Of a stretch of DNA of 64,000 nt, positions 53,315 to 62,232 are shown piece after piece. The first letter of the stretch is position 1. Each line of letters opens with the position of its first letter. The notes beneath the pieces were generated by a model. It saw nothing but the letters and a program-made list of their open reading frames with translations. It did not search any database and was not told the origin of the DNA. Origin of the DNA: Streptomyces zingiberis (GTDB lineage Bacteria; Actinomycetota; Actinomycetes; Streptomycetales; Streptomycetaceae); contig NZ_JAATEN010000003.1 in the NCBI RefSeq assembly GCF_012034935.1, positions 248,001 through 312,000 on the forward strand. The letters are read 5' to 3'. Both the position numbers and the translations under genes were made by a program.

Positions 53315-53747
53315 CCCCTGTCACTCCCCAACTGGTCTCCGGACCACCGGCGGCGCCCGCCCGGGTTCCCCGGACGGTTCCGTCACCGGCGGGGCGGCCC
53401 CGGCACGGCCCGCGCCGTCCGGATGGATGGATGGTCTCTCGTTGTTCAGATCGTGCAGATCCCGCGGATCGCTCGGATCGTGCGGGTCGTTCACATTGTT
53501 CGGATCACTGCGCCTCGGCACACGGCCGGTCGATCGAGCCTACCCGCTCACCGCGGCCCCTGGTCCCCGCGCGTGGGGGCTCCGGGGGACCTCGGCCGGC
53601 CGGAATCGCAAAATCCCCGCTCGGGAGGCGTGCGCGCGGGCGCGATGTGTCGCGGACCACCCCGCGCGCCGCTCCTCCGGTCCGCCGCCGTGCCGTGGCA
53701 TCGCTCCGGGAGCCCGGCCGGTTCCCGGGCCGGGGCGTGCCCCCGGC
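53315..53747 (-). other. gap between cdgB and the CBM gene, with short repeat
   Basis: 433 bp. GATC-centred ~9-bp units recur at about 53450-53515 (e.g. GGATCGCTCGGATCGTGCGG). A 66-codon minus-strand frame (53321-53521) over it would read DPHDPSDPRDLHDL-type residues and ends in the ribosome site of the next gene, but its codon use is not genome-like, so I do not call it a gene. Confidence 0.4.
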
Positions 53748-55433
53748 TCAGCCCGCCCGGCGGTGCGCTCGACCGGCCGCGCGGGAGCGCTTCTCCCGGT
53801 ACATCCGCTGGTCCGCGGAGTGGAGCACCTCCTCGGCGGACATCCCGCAGGCCGCCCAGCCGACGCCGAAGCTCGCGCCCACCCGGACGGCGCGGCCGTC
53901 GACCCGGATCGGCGGGATGATCGCGTTACGCAGCCGGGCGGCCAGGTCCTGGGCGTCGGCGAGGCCGAGGCCGTCGGCGAGGACGACGAACTCGTCACCG
54001 CCGAGCCGGGCGACCGTGTCGCCGTCCCGCACCCCGTTGGTCAGCCGGCGCGCGACCTCGACGAGGACGGCGTCCCCGGTGTGGTGCCCGAAGCGGTCGT
54101 TGATCGACTTGAAGCCGTCGAGGTCGCAGAAGAGCACGGCCAGGCCCTTGGTGCCGTCGTCCGGGGTGGCCTCGGACGGCGCGGCGATGTGGACGTGGCC
54201 GTCGAAGGGGCTGGGCCCGGGCGGCCCGAAGAGCGCGTCGAAGCCGTCGGTGCGGAAGCCGTTCTCGTCCGTCTCGAACCCGGCCGCCGGGCCGTACGCG
54301 CTGCCGGTGACCGCGTCCACCACGCCGGCCTCACCCTGCCCGGCGGGCAGCCGGTCGCAGAGCCGGGACGCGAGCCGGGCCCGCAGCTCGGCGCTGTTGG
54401 GGAGGCCGGTGAGGGAGTCGTGGCTGGCGCGGTGGGCGAGCTGGAGCTCGTGCCGCTTCCGCTCCTCGATGTCCTCGACGTGGCTGAGCAGATAGCGCGG
54501 CCCGGCCGCCGCGTCGGCCACCACGGAGTTGCGCAGGGAAACCCAGACATGGCTGCCGTCGCGCCGGGCCAGCCGCAGCTCGGCCCGGCCGCCCTCGGCG
54601 GAGGTACGCAGCAGCAGGCCGGTGTCCTCGGGATGGACGAGGTCGGTGAACGAGTACCGGCGCATGGCCGCGGCGGGCCGGCCCAGCAGACGGCAGAGGG
54701 CGTCGTTGGCGCGGATCAGCCGGCCGTGCCGGTCCCCGCCCATCTCCGCGATGGCCATGCCGCTGGGCGCGTACTCGAACGCCTGACGGAAGCTCTCCTC
54801 GCTGGAGCGCAGCGCCTGCTGCTCGCGCTCCAGCCGGACCAGCGCCCGCTGCATGTTGGCGCGGAGCCGGGCGTTGCTGATGGCGATGGCCGCCTGGAAG
54901 GCGTACATCTGCAACGCCTCCCGGCCCCAGGGGCCGGGCCGGCGCCCGCTGCGGGGGCGGTCCACGGCGATGACGCCGAGCAGGTCCTCACCCGAGGTGT
55001 ACATCGGGGCCAGCAGCCGGTCGTTCGGATGCCACTCGTCGGCGAAGCGCGGCTGGGGGCCGCCGCCGGGCCACTTCGGTACGTCGTCGCCGTCCAGGAC
55101 CCAGCCCTCGGTGTGCGGTATGAACCGCAGCTCACCCCAGCGGGTGCCCATGTCCAGGCGGCGCTCCCAGGCGTCGCGCGAGCCGACCCGGCCGGCCATC
55201 AGGGCCTCGGCGCCGGCGCTGCCGGCGACGGCGGCGACGACCAGGTCACCGTCGGGGCGGACCAGGTTGACGGCGGCCAGCTCGTAGCCGAGGCCGCCGG
55301 TGACGCCGTCGGCGACGGTCTGCAAGGTGTCGGCCAGGCTGCGCGCGGTGTTCAGATCGGCGATCACGCGGTGGAGCTGCCGCAGCGTCGACAGACGGAC
55401 GTACGGTTCCGGCTCGCCCTCCAACGCTCGCAC
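53748..55433 (-). CDS. cdgB: diguanylate cyclase CdgB (GAF-PAS-GGDEF)
   Basis: 561 residues. A GAF domain (about 20-195; GYELAAVNLVRPDGDLVVAA and PMYTSGEDLLGVIAVDR) leads through a helix (LRANMQRALVRLEREQQALR) to a PAS domain (~220-335; FEYAPSGMAIAEMGGDR) and a GGDEF domain with intact active site GGDEF at 478-482. An RxxD motif, RDGD at 469-472, sits exactly five residues before it, the spacing of the product-inhibition site. A Gly/Pro-rich insert separates PAS and GGDEF cores. It makes cyclic di-GMP, which acts through BldD in Streptomyces development. GTG 55433 (GAGG 8 nt upstream) is preferred over TTG 55454. A BldD-like box lies upstream. Confidence 0.92.
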   Translation of the reverse strand: MRALEGEPEPYVRLSTLRQLHRVIADLNTARSLADTLQTVADGVTGGLGYELAAVNLVRPDGDLVVAAVAGSAGAEALMAGRVGSRDAWERRLDMGTRWGELRFIPHTEGWVLDGDDVPKWPGGGPQPRFADEWHPNDRLLAPMYTSGEDLLGVIAVDRPRSGRRPGPWGREALQMYAFQAAIAISNARLRANMQRALVRLEREQQALRSSEESFRQAFEYAPSGMAIAEMGGDRHGRLIRANDALCRLLGRPAAAMRRYSFTDLVHPEDTGLLLRTSAEGGRAELRLARRDGSHVWVSLRNSVVADAAAGPRYLLSHVEDIEERKRHELQLAHRASHDSLTGLPNSAELRARLASRLCDRLPAGQGEAGVVDAVTGSAYGPAAGFETDENGFRTDGFDALFGPPGPSPFDGHVHIAAPSEATPDDGTKGLAVLFCDLDGFKSINDRFGHHTGDAVLVEVARRLTNGVRDGDTVARLGGDEFVVLADGLGLADAQDLAARLRNAIIPPIRVDGRAVRVGASFGVGWAACGMSAEEVLHSADQRMYREKRSRAAGRAHRRAG

Positions 55434-55540
55434 CCCCCGAGACCTCGACAGCAACTCCAGGATTCTTGATCGCCCGCATCCACCGCTTCTCCGGTACCCC
55501 CGGTATCCACGGTCACTGAATCACAGCGAGCTTCCCACCC

Positions 55541-55555
55541 GGTACACAGGGTCAG
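55541..55555 (-). promoter_or_regulatory. BldD-like operator upstream of cdgB
   Basis: GGTACACAGGGTCAG fits the palindromic BldD pattern NTNACNCWGNGTNAN with one mismatch in the nine fixed positions. It lies 108 bp upstream of the cdgB start. Control of cdgB by BldD is established in S. coelicolor; whether this exact site is the one used is inferred. Confidence 0.55.
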
Positions 55556-55735
55556 CGATTACCAGCCACTGTGTCTCAAGTCACACCAGAGTTGCGCGTG
55601 TTGACGGTTGCGCGAACGCCTGCCGCCTGCCCCGCGCATTCCTTCCTGAACGCAAATCGGATCCGCCGGACTCCGCCCGCAGACCTAGGTCCCGGCCGGT
55701 CCCCCCGCCCGATACGAACCGCACGGGCGTCCGGA

Positions 55736-55748
55736 TAGCGTGCTGGAC
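55736..55748 (+). promoter_or_regulatory. -10 element of the flavin reductase gene (leaderless)
   Basis: TAGCGT at 55736-55741 precedes GTG 55749 by seven bases. No ribosome site. Confidence 0.4.
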
Positions 55749-56300
55749 GTGCACCGAACCCCTTCGCTCCGTGAAGAGATCTTCCCCCATGCTGGTGGGG
55801 TGAGTGACGACGAGTTCCGCGCCGCCATGGCGCGGCTGGCGGCCGGCGTGGTGCTGGTGACGGCCCGCGACCCGGACGAGGGCCCGGCCGGCGAGGACGT
55901 GGGCATGACAGCCACCGCGGTCATGTCGGTCTCCCTCGACCCCCATCTCCTGATGGTGAGCGTTCGCAACGACTCACGCATGGAGGAGCTGCTGGGGCGG
56001 CAACCGCTGTGGGCCGTGTCACTGCTCTCCGAGGATCAGCGCCAGACAGCTGGGCGATTCGCGATGAAAGGCCGCATCAGCGACAAACTCCTCTTCCGGG
56101 AGACCCCGCACGAGCACGGCGACCACACGGGCGCTCCGATCCTCCGGGGCGCGCTGGCGGCCGTGGAGTGCCGCACCGAACAGCGCGTCACGGCCGGGGA
56201 CCACACCCTGGTCATCGGGCGAGTGCTCACCACGCACCTGGGCTCCGACGGCGGACCGCTGATGTATTTCAAGGGGCGCTACCGCCGGCTCGACCCCTGA
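55749..56300 (+). CDS. flavin reductase family protein
   Basis: 183 residues of the FMN-binding split-barrel fold: DEFRAAMARLAAGVVLVTAR, GMTATAVMSVSLDPHLLMVS, SRMEELLGRQPLWAVSLLSE and a conserved VLTTHLGSDGGPLMYFKGRY end. Such proteins reduce flavin with NAD(P)H, usually for a partner monooxygenase; no monooxygenase gene lies nearby, so the partner is unknown. GTG 55749 is chosen since it sits right behind the -10 box; the upstream GTG 55740 overlaps this box. It is divergent from cdgB. Confidence 0.85.
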   Translation: MHRTPSLREEIFPHAGGVSDDEFRAAMARLAAGVVLVTARDPDEGPAGEDVGMTATAVMSVSLDPHLLMVSVRNDSRMEELLGRQPLWAVSLLSEDQRQTAGRFAMKGRISDKLLFRETPHEHGDHTGAPILRGALAAVECRTEQRVTAGDHTLVIGRVLTTHLGSDGGPLMYFKGRYRRLDP

Positions 56301-56482
56301 GCACATCCGGCGGGACGCGGAAATCGGCGAAAGAACTCTCCGCCATCTGCGGGAATTCTCCCCTATTCCCCCCGGCCGGCCCGCGGCCGACCGCATGAAT
56401 TCACCCCGCCGGCGTCCCGCGGAACGGCCTCCGGGAATTCACGGAGGGCCTCGCCCACCGGTCCGGCGGTTTCCGTACAGCA

Positions 56483-56522
56483 TTCCGGCGCGGAGACCGG
56501 GGGGATGGTCTCCGCGCCGGAA
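56483..56522. terminator. 16-bp perfect hairpin between convergent genes
   Basis: 56483-56498 pairs perfectly with 56507-56522 around an 8-base G-rich loop. It ends 25 bp before the stop codon of the secreted-protein gene on the minus strand and 182 bp past the flavin reductase. Confidence 0.75.
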
Positions 56523-56546
56523 CGGCGTTGTGAGTCCCGGGGACCG

Positions 56547-56879
56547 TCAGGGGGTGAGCCCGTCCAGCAGCTCCTCCAGGATGGAGACGTTGACGTCCCC
56601 GAGGAACTCGTAGTGCGGGGCGTAGTTGATGGCCTCGTTGTCCTCGCCGATCTGGCAGATGGTGTTGGTCACGCTGTCCTGCGCGACACCCTCGACACTG
56701 CTCAGCGGGTCGGCGGCGACGATCTGGGGGGTGTTGCCGCAGTCGTTGTAGACCTCGATACCCACGGTGGTGGTCTCGTCGCCGTAGTCGCCGTTCGACG
56801 CGGCGGCGGACGTCGCCGAGCCCGCGATCATGGCGGCCGCGGCCAGCGACAGGAACGACAGCTTGGCTGTTGTACGCAT
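56547..56879 (-). CDS. small secreted protein, function unknown
   Basis: 110 residues. A classical signal peptide (MRTTAKLSFLSLAAAAMIAG, cleavage near AAA-SN) precedes a mature protein of about 80 residues with just two cysteines (NDCGNTPQ and NTICQIGED), which may form one disulfide, and an acidic C-terminus. The size, secretion and DCGNT motif are reminiscent of Streptomyces surface proteins such as chaplins and rodlins, but the chaplin signature is missing. ATG 56879 is chosen because GGAGA lies just upstream. Codon use is slightly lower in GC than neighbours. Confidence 0.65.
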   Translation of the reverse strand: MRTTAKLSFLSLAAAAMIAGSATSAAASNGDYGDETTTVGIEVYNDCGNTPQIVAADPLSSVEGVAQDSVTNTICQIGEDNEAINYAPHYEFLGDVNVSILEELLDGLTP

Positions 56880-57254
<375 letters not shown>

Positions 57255-57683
57255 TCAGTCCCAGCCCCCGCCGCCCCGGCCACGTTTGGTGTCGCCGCGC
57301 CGTTTCTTCTCACGCAGCCGCCGTTCGTTCACGCCACGCGGCACCTTCGTCTTCCGCCGCGGCCGGGGCGGCGGCGCCGTGGCCTCGGCGAGCAGCGCCG
57401 CCAGCCGGACGGCGGCGGCCTCCCGGTTGCGCCACTGCGAGCGGTGCTCCGAGGCGCGCACGGTGAGCACGCCGTCGGTCAGCCGGCCGGCGAGCCGGTC
57501 CAGGGCCCGTTCCTTCCACACCGGTGGCAGAGCGTCCGTCGCCGCCAGGTCGAACAGGACCTCCACCTGGCTGTCGCTGGTGTTCACATGCTGGCCGCCG
57601 GGCCCGGAAGAACGGGAGAAACGCCACTTCAGCTCGGACTCCGGGAGGGCGACCGAGCCGCGGATGACATGGGGACCGGACAT
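57255..57683 (-). CDS. arfB: peptidyl-tRNA hydrolase of the ArfB/YaeJ class
   Basis: 142 residues. It holds the class-I release-factor GGQ motif in FSRSSGPGGQHVNTSDSQVE and the basic, disordered C-terminal tail (RRKTKVPRGVNERRLREKKR) that enters the empty mRNA channel of stalled ribosomes. The rest matches ArfB: MSGPHVIRGSVALPESELKW at the start. It hydrolyses peptidyl-tRNA on stalled ribosomes lacking a stop codon. ATG 57683 is chosen; ATG 57692 is possible. A tandem-repeat array lies just past its 3' end. Confidence 0.9.
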   Translation of the reverse strand: MSGPHVIRGSVALPESELKWRFSRSSGPGGQHVNTSDSQVEVLFDLAATDALPPVWKERALDRLAGRLTDGVLTVRASEHRSQWRNREAAAVRLAALLAEATAPPPRPRRKTKVPRGVNERRLREKKRRGDTKRGRGGGGWD

Positions 57684-57925
57684 ATGTGCCATGATCCCGC
57701 GTCGCGGGGGCCGCGTCATCCCGGTTTCGGCCTCCGGCGCCCCGGCGGGAAACGGCACGGAACGACAACGAACCCGGGATGGCAGGAACCCCACGGGCGG
57801 CCACCGGCGTTGTGGAGGATGACACCGGCCCGCACCCTGGGCCCGGACCGTCACCGAGCTCCGACGCACATCCGCACATCCATGCAGATCAGACGCGCAT
57901 CAGACGCAAACCGAAGGGACTTCCC

Positions 57926-58501
57926 ATGGCTGTGAGCCTGTCCAAGGGCGGCAACATCTCGCTCACCAAGGAGGCACCGGGCCTGACCGCCGTGACCGTG
58001 GGCCTCGGCTGGGACGTCCGTACCACCACCGGCACCGACTTCGACCTCGACGCCAGCGCCATCGCCGTCAACGCCTCCGGCCGGGTCGTGTCGGAGGGCC
58101 ACTTCGTGTTCTTCAACAACAAGGCCACGCCGGACCAGACGATCGTCCACACCGGTGACAACCGCACCGGTGAGGGCGAGGGTGACGACGAGCAGATCCA
58201 GGTCAACCTCGCGGGCCTGCCCGCCGAGGTGGAGAAGATCGTCTTCCCGGTCTCCGTCTACGACGCCGAGGCGCGCAGCCAGAACTTCGGCCAGGTGCGC
58301 AACGCCTACATCCGGGTGGTCAACCAGGACGGGGGCAGCGAGATCGCCCGTTACGACCTGAGCGAGGACGCCGCGACGGAGACCGCCATGGTCTTCGGCG
58401 AGCTGTACCGGAACGGCGCGGAGTGGAAGTTCCGCGCCGTCGGCCAGGGCTACGCCTCCGGCCTCACCGGGATCGCGCAGGACTTCGGCGTCAACGTCTG
58501 A
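57926..58501 (+). CDS. terD: TerD-family calcium-binding stress protein
   Basis: 191 residues, the usual length. [61 protein letters not shown] and [20 protein letters not shown] are the TerD signatures; the acidic loops (DFDLD, GDDEQIQ) bind calcium in the family. Members give tellurite and general stress tolerance in operons, and influence development in Streptomyces. AAGGGA sits 6 nt before the ATG. A strong hairpin follows the gene. Confidence 0.95.
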   Translation: MAVSLSKGGNISLTKEAPGLTAVTVGLGWDVRTTTGTDFDLDASAIAVNASGRVVSEGHFVFFNNKATPDQTIVHTGDNRTGEGEGDDEQIQVNLAGLPAEVEKIVFPVSVYDAEARSQNFGQVRNAYIRVVNQDGGSEIARYDLSEDAATETAMVFGELYRNGAEWKFRAVGQGYASGLTGIAQDFGVNV

Positions 58502-58530
58502 TTCCGGCCCCCTCCGGCCCGGGAGCCCCT

Positions 58531-58569
58531 GCCCGGCGCGGCGCGCGCCTCCCGCGCGCCGCGCCGGGC
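58531..58569. terminator. terD terminator, 17-bp perfect stem
   Basis: 58531-58547 pairs perfectly with 58553-58569 around the five-base loop CCTCC, 29 bp past the terD stop. Confidence 0.8.
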
Positions 58570-58681
58570 GCGGCCCGTCCGGCCTGCGGACTTTGGATTC
58601 CCCGTCCACCGGGTACGAGTGGTGGACACACCCGGCCGGACGGCCGGAACAGGCCGGGACAGGCCGGAAAGAGGCGGGCAC

Positions 58682-59770
58682 ATGGCTCAGGAAGTACGCG
58701 GCGTGGTGGCGCGCGCGAAAGGCGAACCGGTACAGGTCGAGACGATCATCGTGCCGGACCCGGGCCCCGGCGAGGCCGTGGTGCGGATCCAGGCGTGCGG
58801 CGTCTGCCACACCGATCTGCACTACCGCGACGGCGGCATCAACGACGAGTTCCCGTTCCTCCTCGGCCACGAGGCGGCCGGAACGGTCGAGTCCGTCGGG
58901 CCGGACGTGACGGATGTGGCACCGGGCGATTTCGTGGTGCTCAACTGGCGCGCGGTGTGCGGCACCTGCCGCTCCTGCAAACGGGGCCGCCCCTGGTACT
59001 GCTTCGCCACGCACAACGCGAGCCAACCGATGACGCTGGCCGACGGCACCCCGCTGACCCCGGCTCTCGGCATCGGCTCCTTCGCCGAGAAGACGCTGGT
59101 CGCGGCCGGGCAGTGCACCAAGGTGGATCCTGCCGCCTCCGCCGCCGCGGCCGGGCTGCTGGGCTGTGGGGTGATGGCCGGTCTCGGCGCCGCCCTCAAC
59201 ACCGGCAAGGTGCAGCGCGGTGACTCGGTCGCCGTCATCGGCTGCGGCGGGGTGGGCAACGCCGCCGTCGCCGGTGCCCGGCTGGCGGGCGCCACCACGA
59301 TCATCGCCGTGGATCTGGACGAACGGAAGCTGGAGCAGGCCCGGGGCCTCGGCGCCACCCACACCGTCCAGGCCGGCAGCGCCGACGTGGTCCAGTCCGT
59401 CCAGGAACTCACCGGGGGCTTCGGCGCCGACGTCGTCATCGACGCGGTCGGGCGCCCGGAGACCTACCGGCAGGCGTTCTACGCCCGGGACCTGGCCGGC
59501 ACGGTCGTCCTGGTCGGGGTCCCCACCCCGGAGATGCGGCTGGAGCTGCCGCTGCTCGACGTCTTCGGGCGCGGCGGCTCCCTCAAGTCCTCCTGGTACG
59601 GCGACTGCCTGCCGGAGCGGGACTTCCCCGTGCTGATCGACCTCTATCTCCAGGGGCGGCTCGATCTCGACGCCTTCGTCAGCGAGACGATCGGCGTGGA
59701 CGGCGTCGAGGAGGCGTTCGAGAAGATGCACCGCGGTGACGTGCTCCGCTCGGTGGTGGTGTTCCCGTGA
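58682..59770 (+). CDS. S-(hydroxymethyl)mycothiol dehydrogenase (zinc alcohol dehydrogenase)
   Basis: 362-residue zinc-dependent medium-chain dehydrogenase. Catalytic zinc ligands Cys42 (ACGVCHTD) and His63 (LGHEAAG) and the structural zinc set Cys93, Cys96, Cys99 and Cys107 are intact. The nucleotide fold has [17 protein letters not shown]. The [20 protein letters not shown] region and the length match the mycothiol-dependent formaldehyde dehydrogenase group (MscR/AdhE2-like). It oxidises formaldehyde trapped on mycothiol with NAD. AAAGAGG lies 7 nt before the ATG. Its stop overlaps the start of the MBL-fold gene by 4 bp, forming a two-gene detoxification operon. Confidence 0.9.
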   Translation: MAQEVRGVVARAKGEPVQVETIIVPDPGPGEAVVRIQACGVCHTDLHYRDGGINDEFPFLLGHEAAGTVESVGPDVTDVAPGDFVVLNWRAVCGTCRSCKRGRPWYCFATHNASQPMTLADGTPLTPALGIGSFAEKTLVAAGQCTKVDPAASAAAAGLLGCGVMAGLGAALNTGKVQRGDSVAVIGCGGVGNAAVAGARLAGATTIIAVDLDERKLEQARGLGATHTVQAGSADVVQSVQELTGGFGADVVIDAVGRPETYRQAFYARDLAGTVVLVGVPTPEMRLELPLLDVFGRGGSLKSSWYGDCLPERDFPVLIDLYLQGRLDLDAFVSETIGVDGVEEAFEKMHRGDVLRSVVVFP

Positions 59771-60456
59771 CGGATCACCGCACCACCCCGCGGGAACCGG
59801 AGTCCGGCGACGCCGCGGCGCCGTCGGGCGAGGTCCGGATCGAGCACCTCGTCACCTCCGGCACCTTCTCCCTCGACGGCTCCACCTTCGAGGTGGACAA
59901 CAACGTCTGGCTGGTCGGCGACGACCGCGAGGTGTACGTCATCGACGCGGCGCACGACGCCGAGGCGATCCTCGCCGCGGTCGGCGACCGCCGCCTGCTC
60001 GGCGTGATCAGCACCCACGGGCACGACGACCACATCGACGCGGCGCCCGAGGTGGCGGAGCGCGCCGGAGCGCCGGTGCTGCTCCACCCCGAGGACCGGG
60101 TGCTGTGGGACATGCGCCACCCGGAGCGGGCCCCCGACGGCCCGCTCGCCGACGGTGACACCCTGACCGTGGGCTCCACGGACCTGGGCGTGCTGCACAC
60201 CCCCGGGCACAGTCCCGGCGCGATCTGCCTGTACGCGCCCTCGCTGGCCACCGTGTTCTCCGGCGACACCCTCTTCCAGGGCGGGCCGGGCGCCACCGGA
60301 CGCTCCTACTCCTCGTTTCCCCTGATCATCGACTCGATCCGGGACCGGCTGCTGACCCTGCCGCCGGAGACGGTGGTCCGTACCGGGCACGGCGACATGA
60401 CGACGATCGGCGCGGAGGCGCCGCACCTGGAGGAGTGGATCGCCCGTGGCCACTGA
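59767..60456 (+). CDS. MBL-fold metallo-hydrolase (probable S-formylmycothiol hydrolase step)
   Basis: 229 residues. The zinc motif is [20 protein letters not shown] (HxHxDH), with further ligands in [18 protein letters not shown] and [17 protein letters not shown], and [11 protein letters not shown] near the C-terminus, as in glyoxalase-II-like enzymes. It is coupled by a GTGA overlap to the mycothiol dehydrogenase, a conserved pair in actinobacteria. The pair suggests it hydrolyses the S-formylmycothiol or a related thioester produced by the neighbour. The exact reaction is inferred from context. Confidence 0.88.
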   Translation: MTDHRTTPREPESGDAAAPSGEVRIEHLVTSGTFSLDGSTFEVDNNVWLVGDDREVYVIDAAHDAEAILAAVGDRRLLGVISTHGHDDHIDAAPEVAERAGAPVLLHPEDRVLWDMRHPERAPDGPLADGDTLTVGSTDLGVLHTPGHSPGAICLYAPSLATVFSGDTLFQGGPGATGRSYSSFPLIIDSIRDRLLTLPPETVVRTGHGDMTTIGAEAPHLEEWIARGH

Positions 60457-60573
60457 GCCGCCGGGACGGGTGAAACGGACGAAACCGACGAGACCGACGA
60501 GATAGTCGGGACGGCCGGGACGGCCGGGGGCCGGACGGACAAGGGCCGGGGCACGAAGCCCTCGACCGCCCGG

Positions 60574-60657
60574 CTCCCGGCTCCCGGCCCCCGGCCCCCG
60601 GCCCCCGGCCCCCGGCCCCCGGCCCCCGGCCCCCGGCCCCCGGCCCCCGGCCCCCGG
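60574..60657. repeat. twelve tandem 7-bp units (CCCCCGG/CTCCCGG)
   Basis: Two CTCCCGG units (60574-60587) are followed by ten perfect CCCCCGG units (60588-60657). The array lies between the MBL gene and the next plus-strand gene. It may form a stable secondary structure or slip in copy number. Confidence 0.9.
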
Positions 60658-60736
60658 CGGGACGGTCCACGGGGGACCGCCCGCCACGGGGACCACTCGC
60701 CGTGAGGGCCCCGCCCGCCGTGGGAGCATCGGTCAT

Positions 60737-61234
60737 GTGATCGACCTCGGCTACTCCCTCTCCCGTCGCTTCCCCGACCCACCGCAGACGGACTACCGCT
60801 CCGCAGGAACGCGGGAGCTGCGGCACGATCTGTTCTGCGGTGACGTCTACCTCGCCGACCCGGCGCGGGACCGGGAGTTGTCCACAGCCTGGGGATGGGT
60901 GCCGGTGCTCGACTTCGCCTGGGCCCTGTGCGACATCGTCGAGCAGCTCGACCGCGACCCGCGCGGCAGCCGCTCGCACCACCGCCACCACGCGGAGCTG
61001 GACTTCACCGAGTCCACGGAGCGGCTGCGCTTCGAGCGGCGCTTCGGCTGGGTGGACGTCCGCGCCGACTGGCAGGACGCCGGCGACCCCCCGCTCACCT
61101 TCGGCCACCGCGAACTGCGCCGCGAGGCCCGGGACTTCCTCCAGGACCTCGTCGCCGACCTCACGGACCTGCACCACTCCCTCGGCGAGAACCCGGTGAT
61201 CTGGACTCTTCTCGCCCGCTACCCGCGCGTCTGA
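60737..61234 (+). CDS. conserved hypothetical protein
   Basis: 165 residues, no domain recognised with certainty. The soluble protein has MIDLGYSLSRRFPDPP, FCGDVYLADPARDRELSTAW, PVLDFAWALCDIVEQLDRDP and RFERRFGWVDVRADWQDAGD, with several conserved-looking aromatic and acidic residues. The 'histidine pair' SHHRHHAELDFTES is notable. GTG 60737 has GGGAG 10 nt upstream. Codon bias supports a gene. Convergent with the intradiol-type gene. Confidence 0.7.
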   Translation: MIDLGYSLSRRFPDPPQTDYRSAGTRELRHDLFCGDVYLADPARDRELSTAWGWVPVLDFAWALCDIVEQLDRDPRGSRSHHRHHAELDFTESTERLRFERRFGWVDVRADWQDAGDPPLTFGHRELRREARDFLQDLVADLTDLHHSLGENPVIWTLLARYPRV

Positions 61235-61325
61235 GCGGCGCACGGCGGCGCGCCGGCACCCGGGGCGCCATCGTGCCCTCCCGGGGCCGGCGCGCGGCCG
61301 CACGCGTCCCCGCCCGGGGCCCCGC

Positions 61326-62138
61326 TCAGCCGTTGACGCCGAGCGTGAGCGTGGCGGCGAAGCCGTCGGTGACGGAGCCGCCCAGCGAGGTGAGGGTGAG
61401 CAGACCCGAGGTGCTGCCGCCGCCGTCGTAGACGCGGTCGTCGTACAGATGCGTCTCCGGAGTGGTGTTCTCCCGGTACGGGGCCTCCGCCTGCACCCGC
61501 GCGTTGGTGTCGGGGTCGAAGAAGAGCTGCCCCGCGTGGGCGACCCTGCCCCCGGTGTACGAGCCGCCGGTACGCCGGACGTCCGTGTGCACCCGCAGCC
61601 CGGCGTGGACGGCGCGGGAGCGGTGGTGGCCGGGCCAGACGGAGACCAGCTCCACCTGGCCGTTCTCGTCGGTCGTCGCGGCGCCGCGGCAGAAGGTGCC
61701 GTTGTCCTCACCCGGGTGGCCGTTGCGGCCGACGAAACCGGAGTACTCGCCCAGGTGGTCCGCGTGCCACAGCTCCACCATCGCGCCGGTGAGCGGGGCG
61801 CAGCCGACGGCCTGGTCGACGACGGTGAGCAGGTAGTGCACCGGGAACCCGGGCCGGTCCTCGCTGATCCGCCCCCGGACCGGGGCGCCGGGCAGGGCGT
61901 ACGGGGCCGGGTCGAACTCCTTGGTCAGCGCGCAGACACCGAGACCTTCACCGGTCGCGCTGCCGCTTCCGGTGGAGGAGGTGCCACGGGCCGAGGCCAG
62001 GCCGGCCAGGCCGAGCCCGGCGGCGGCCGCCGCCGCGGAGCCGCCGAGGAGGATGCGGCGCCGGCTGATCGACGGGGAACGCCGGTGCCGGCCCGCGTCC
62101 GCCCGCCGGGGGAACGGGGGTTGGGGGTTGTCTGCCAT
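61326..62138 (-). CDS. Tat-exported intradiol-dioxygenase-like protein
   Basis: 270 residues. A twin-arginine signal (SISRRRILLGGSAAAAAAGL) predicts export of a folded protein. The core is an intradiol ring-cleavage dioxygenase beta-sandwich: GAMVELWHADHLGEYSGFVG with the usual first ligand Tyr132, DNGTFCRGAATTDENGQVEL, then SVWPGHHRSRAVHAGLRVHT and VAHAGQLFFDP. In the family the second iron ligand is a Tyr and the last two form a His-x-His; here Trp168 and Gly180 appear to occupy two of these places, leaving His178. Activity as a dioxygenase is therefore doubtful. ATG 62138 lies 9 nt after a TAGATT box. Confidence 0.8.
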   Translation of the reverse strand: MADNPQPPFPRRADAGRHRRSPSISRRRILLGGSAAAAAAGLGLAGLASARGTSSTGSGSATGEGLGVCALTKEFDPAPYALPGAPVRGRISEDRPGFPVHYLLTVVDQAVGCAPLTGAMVELWHADHLGEYSGFVGRNGHPGEDNGTFCRGAATTDENGQVELVSVWPGHHRSRAVHAGLRVHTDVRRTGGSYTGGRVAHAGQLFFDPDTNARVQAEAPYRENTTPETHLYDDRVYDGGGSTSGLLTLTSLGGSVTDGFAATLTLGVNG

Positions 62139-62232
62139 GCCCACGCAATCTAGAACACGCCTCCGAAGGCGCGCACACCGCTCCCCCGGTTGTGGACCAC
62201 GGCGGCTCCCCGGCACCCGGCCCGCGGCTCGC

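Larger units (their letters stand above)
55434..55748. promoter_or_regulatory. divergent control region of cdgB and a flavin reductase
   Basis: 315 bp, less GC-rich than its surroundings. It contains a BldD-like site at 55541-55555 (annotated separately), a TGTGTCTCAAGTCACA-type imperfect palindrome at about 55570-55585, and the TAGCGT -10 of the flavin reductase at 55736-55741. Confidence 0.5.

Noticed and set aside
56547..56879. chaplin or rodlin assignment for the secreted protein
   Set aside because: Only two cysteines and no chaplin domain signature; left as an unknown secreted protein.
57851..59731. 626-codon minus-strand open frame
   Set aside because: Shadow of terD and the mycothiol dehydrogenase.
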